From contig DVIZ01000116.1 of assembly GCA_018710905.1 (NCBI GenBank), forward strand, positions 1 to 58,768: a stretch of DNA of 58,768 nt. The letters are read 5' to 3'. The DNA comes from Candidatus Scybalomonas excrementigallinarum (GTDB lineage: Bacteria > Bacillota > Clostridia > Lachnospirales > Lachnospiraceae). The notes under the pieces are model-generated. The model saw nothing but the letters and a program-made list of their open reading frames with translations, ran no database searches and was not told the origin of the DNA. This document shows positions 56,036 through 58,768 of this stretch, piece after piece; the first letter of the stretch is position 1, and each line of letters opens with the position of its first letter. Made by a program: the position numbers and the translations under genes.

Positions 56036-57175
56036 ATGAATGTATTAGAAATATTATTGAGCAGGCGATGGATTTTAAAATCAAAAGATAGGGAACTTTA
56101 TTATCAAGTAAAAGATGAAGTAAGTAAGGTGAAAAAGTTCATCAACGAGAAATTAGGATATCAATTGATTGTGAATCCTTATCTTATTAAGTTAGAAAAA
56201 ACACCAGCGGTATCAGAAAATTGGATGGGGATTTCGGAGTTTCAACATAAAATAGAATATGTCTTTTTATGTATGATTCTTATGTTTTTAGAAGATAAAG
56301 AGGCGGAGGAACAATTTGTTTTATCTGAGTTAACAGAATATATTCAGAGCCAATACAAAGAAGAAAGTATTGATTGGACCTTGTATCAATATCGAAGACA
56401 CCTTATTAAAGTAATTAAATTTTGTGAAACTTGTGGAATGATAGTAGTCAATGATGGAAATGAAGAAAGTTTTGCAAAAAATGATACCAATGAAGTTTTA
56501 TATGAAAACACAGGTGTTTCAAGATACTTTATGAAAAATTTCACACAGGATATTATGGGATGTGAAAGTCCAAAAGATTTTGAACGGGAAGAATGGCTTG
56601 ATATGAATGAAGATCGTGGAATTGTAAGGCGACATCGTGTATATCGGAGTCTTTTGATGTCTCCAGCTCTTTATAAAACAGAAGAGAATGAAGAGGACTT
56701 TCTTTATATTCGAAATTATCGAAATACCATTGGTGGAGATTTTTCTGACCTTTTTGACTGTGAATTGCAAATCCATAAAACGAGTGCATTTTTAGTATTA
56801 GGTCCAGAATCTAGGCTTGGAAGAAGTTTTCCAGAAGGGAATACTCTTTCTGATATTGTGCTTTTATGCAATGGAATTTTTCGAGAAGAAATTCAAAAAC
56901 AGAAAATATCAGTGGCGGTGGACGAAAGTGTTCTTTTATCCAAACAGCAGTTTCAAGAGATGATAGAACGGTGTAAAAGTGAGTATGGAAAAGGATTTGC
57001 AAAGACTTATCGAGATATGTCAAATATGGAGTTTTATCATACAGTGAAAGATTATATGAAAGAGATGGAATTTATAGAAGAGCGAATGGATTCCATTTGT
57101 ATTCGAAGTATCATGGGGAAAGTGATAGGAAACTATCCAAAAGATTTTGTAATAGGAGCAAAGGAAGATGAATAG
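56036..57175 (+). CDS. jetB: Wadjet JetB (TIGR02678 family, MukE-like)
   Basis: A 379-residue protein matching TIGR02678: an N-terminal winged-helix-like part (LEILLSRRWILKSKDRELYYQVKDE), a middle SRYFMKNFTQDI and RRHRVYRSLLMSPALYK, and a C-terminal helix region. JetB is the MukE-like partner of the kleisin in type I Wadjet. It starts 10 bases after jetA; its stop codon overlaps the jetC start (ATGAATAG), showing tight coupling. Confidence 0.88.
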   Translation: MNVLEILLSRRWILKSKDRELYYQVKDEVSKVKKFINEKLGYQLIVNPYLIKLEKTPAVSENWMGISEFQHKIEYVFLCMILMFLEDKEAEEQFVLSELTEYIQSQYKEESIDWTLYQYRRHLIKVIKFCETCGMIVVNDGNEESFAKNDTNEVLYENTGVSRYFMKNFTQDIMGCESPKDFEREEWLDMNEDRGIVRRHRVYRSLLMSPALYKTEENEEDFLYIRNYRNTIGGDFSDLFDCELQIHKTSAFLVLGPESRLGRSFPEGNTLSDIVLLCNGIFREEIQKQKISVAVDESVLLSKQQFQEMIERCKSEYGKGFAKTYRDMSNMEFYHTVKDYMKEMEFIEERMDSICIRSIMGKVIGNYPKDFVIGAKEDE

Positions 57176-58768
57176 TAAGTGGAGAGCAAATAGAATAGGA
57201 TTAGTTGATTTTTGGTATTATGATGAGGAAGAATTTCAATTTTTAGATGGAAGAATGCTTTTAAGAGGTTCTAATGGTTCTGGAAAATCCGTCACAATGC
57301 AAAGTTTTATTCCTGTTATTTTAGATGGAAATATGCGTCCAAATCGATTAGATCCCTTTGGTTCTACAGCTCGTAAAATGGAAAATTATTTATTAGAAGA
57401 AGATGATGGCAGAGATGAGAGAACCGGCTATTTATATATGGAGTTTAAGCGTGAAGATACGGATACCTATATGACAATTGGGATTGGGATGCGAGCAAGA
57501 CGCAATAAAAAAATGGACGTCTGGTATTTTGGTATTACTGATGGAAGAAGAATTGGTAGAGACTTCTTTTTATATAAAGATGTTCAAAATAAAATCGCTT
57601 ATACGAAGACAGAATTAAGAAATCGAATTGGTGATGGTGGTCAAGTGTTGGATTCACAAAGAGAATATATGGAATATGTGAATCGATTACTCTTTGGATT
57701 TGAAACATTGGATGAATATAAAGAAATGCTTGATTTACTTATTCAGCTTAGAACACCAAAACTTTCAAAAGATTTTAAACCGACAAAAATCAATGATATT
57801 TTGACAAGTTCTTTGCAAACGTTATCAGAAGATGATCTTAGACCAATATCGGAAGCCATTGAAAATATGGATTCCTTAAAAGTAAATTTAGATACCTTAA
57901 AAGAAAGTATAAAAGCGGGAAAACAGATTCAAAAAGTATATGATCAATATAATAAAATCGTATTATATGATAAGGCTAATTCTTATGAAACGGCTTTAAA
58001 GGAATATGATGAGTGCCATAAAACAGCATTAAAATTAGAAGAAACAAAGTTAGATTGTGAAGAAAAATTAGAGAAAGAACAACAATGTTATGATGCGATT
58101 GTACAAGAAGAAGATGTTTTAACGAAAGAGAGAAATTCCTTAAATCAAAGTGAGGCAACCCAGTTAAAAGAGCAGGAAGAATCTTATAGAAAAGAACTTC
58201 ATGAGTGGGAAAAACAAAAAGAGGAAAAAGAGAAACAGTATAATGAGAAAAAAGAAAGGAGAATAGAGTTAGAGAATAAAGTAAAAGAGCAAGAAGAGAA
58301 AAATGACATTTATAGAGATGAAATTCAAGAAAAATTAGAGGAGATGGAAGAATATATCGAAGATATTCCATTTGATGAATTTGAGTTTTTTAAACAGGAA
58401 TTGTTAGGAAATCTAGATCAGTCTTATGACTTTGAATCCCATAAAAAGTTACTTCAAACTTATCAAAAAAATGTGGAAGATGGAGTGGAGATTTTAGAGA
58501 AGGAGAAAAAATATCAAGAACAGTATAGCGATTCCTTACAAAAATATGATGAAATTCAAAAAGAAAGAGATGATATCGAAAGAACATTAAAGCAGTATGA
58601 AATTCTTCTCCATGAAACAAAAGCGGAATTTATCGAAAATTTATATCGATGGGAAAGAGGAAATCAGCAGTTAAAAATACCACAAAATTCCATACAGGAA
58701 ATAACAAGAATTGTAGAAGCATGGCAACAGGGGGATGAATATTCTAATTTAGAAACTATTATAAGAAA
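57168..58768 (+). CDS. jetC: Wadjet JetC (TIGR02680 family, SMC ATPase), cut by window end
   Basis: The first 533 codons of an SMC/MukB-like ATPase. It begins WRANRIGLVDFWYYDEEEFQFLDGRMLLRG and has the Walker A GSNGSGKS at 34-41, the ATP-binding N-terminal head with LLEEDDGRDERTGYLYMEFKRED, then from about residue 225 a long charged coiled coil that runs off the window. The complete protein should be about 1,300-1,400 residues, and jetD should follow. ATP hydrolysis by JetC drives DNA loop extrusion in Wadjet. The start overlaps jetB by 8 bases. Confidence 0.92.
   Translation, partial: MNSKWRANRIGLVDFWYYDEEEFQFLDGRMLLRGSNGSGKSVTMQSFIPVILDGNMRPNRLDPFGSTARKMENYLLEEDDGRDERTGYLYMEFKREDTDTYMTIGIGMRARRNKKMDVWYFGITDGRRIGRDFFLYKDVQNKIAYTKTELRNRIGDGGQVLDSQREYMEYVNRLLFGFETLDEYKEMLDLLIQLRTPKLSKDFKPTKINDILTSSLQTLSEDDLRPISEAIENMDSLKVNLDTLKESIKAGKQIQKVYDQYNKIVLYDKANSYETALKEYDECHKTALKLEETKLDCEEKLEKEQQCYDAIVQEEDVLTKERNSLNQSEATQLKEQEESYRKELHEWEKQKEEKEKQYNEKKERRIELENKVKEQEEKNDIYRDEIQEKLEEMEEYIEDIPFDEFEFFKQELLGNLDQSYDFESHKKLLQTYQKNVEDGVEILEKEKKYQEQYSDSLQKYDEIQKERDDIERTLKQYEILLHETKAEFIENLYRWERGNQQLKIPQNSIQEITRIVEAWQQGDEYSNLETIIR

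Overview
The window looks like a chromosomal segment of a low-GC Gram-positive anaerobe, most likely a clostridial gut-type bacterium of the Lachnospiraceae kind. This is an inference from AT-rich DNA, strong AGGAGG-type ribosome binding sites with some TTG and GTG starts, a LytTR/DUF3021 regulator pair, a family GH5 mannanase, an LplB/YtcP-type sugar importer and a Wadjet system. No rRNA or tRNA gene was seen. Much of the window is an accessory region: anti-mobile-element systems sit at both ends, and the middle carries many clean deletion scars.

Region 1 (about 1-10,860) is a tightly coupled five-gene operon, visibly richer in G+C than the rest. It encodes a CoiA-like zinc-site protein, a coiled-coil protein with an AAA-like C-terminus whose P-loop is degenerate, an unrecognised protein, a 1,728-residue DruE-like helicase with DUF1998-type features, and a Dam-family adenine methyltransferase. 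It resembles Druantia/DISARM defence but does not match a subtype I know exactly.

Region 2 (about 10,900-23,640) holds small accessory genes: a YhhN-type membrane protein, a MerR/TipAS regulator without its DNA-binding half, a Phd/PIN toxin-antitoxin pair with a well-defined promoter-operator, an S66 (MccF-like) peptidase, GNAT and Nudix genes, a pRiA4b ORF-3/SEC-C protein, a VanSR-like two-component system followed by a membrane-anchored C39-like peptidase, an ABC-ATPase/histidine-kinase deletion scar and a secreted beta-mannanase.

Region 3 (about 24,100-44,930) is mainly metabolic: a PatB/MalY-type C-S lyase, an M20 peptidase gene broken by an IS200/IS605-type TnpB element with its likely omega RNA, an aldo/keto reductase, an ABC exporter with LytTR/DUF3021 regulators and a 5'-truncated permease, an L-lactate dehydrogenase, and a complete-looking fructan/sucrose locus (fructokinase and LacI regulator divergent from two permeases, a binding lipoprotein and a GH32 hydrolase, with two TGAAACGTTTCA operators). 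Several genes here carry deletions (aldo/keto reductase fragment, flavoredoxin, EamA transporter).

Region 4 (about 43,270-58,768) is a second defence-type island: a SWIM zinc-finger protein, an Abi_2 gene with one internal stop, a helix-turn-helix protein with its own promoter and palindrome, a decayed partial duplicate of the SWIM gene, then the most interesting locus, a PD-(D/E)XK-like protein followed by a Cas10-like protein and three RAMP proteins (Csm3-, Csm4- and Csm5-like) with no CRISPR array, Cas6, Cas1/2, small subunit or CARF effector in the window. After it come a DUF5710 gene and the start of a type I Wadjet operon (jetA, jetB, partial jetC) that runs off the end. A structured intergenic repeat with compensatory changes between copies occurs near 28.7 kb and 54.4 kb, with a decayed copy near 14.55 kb.
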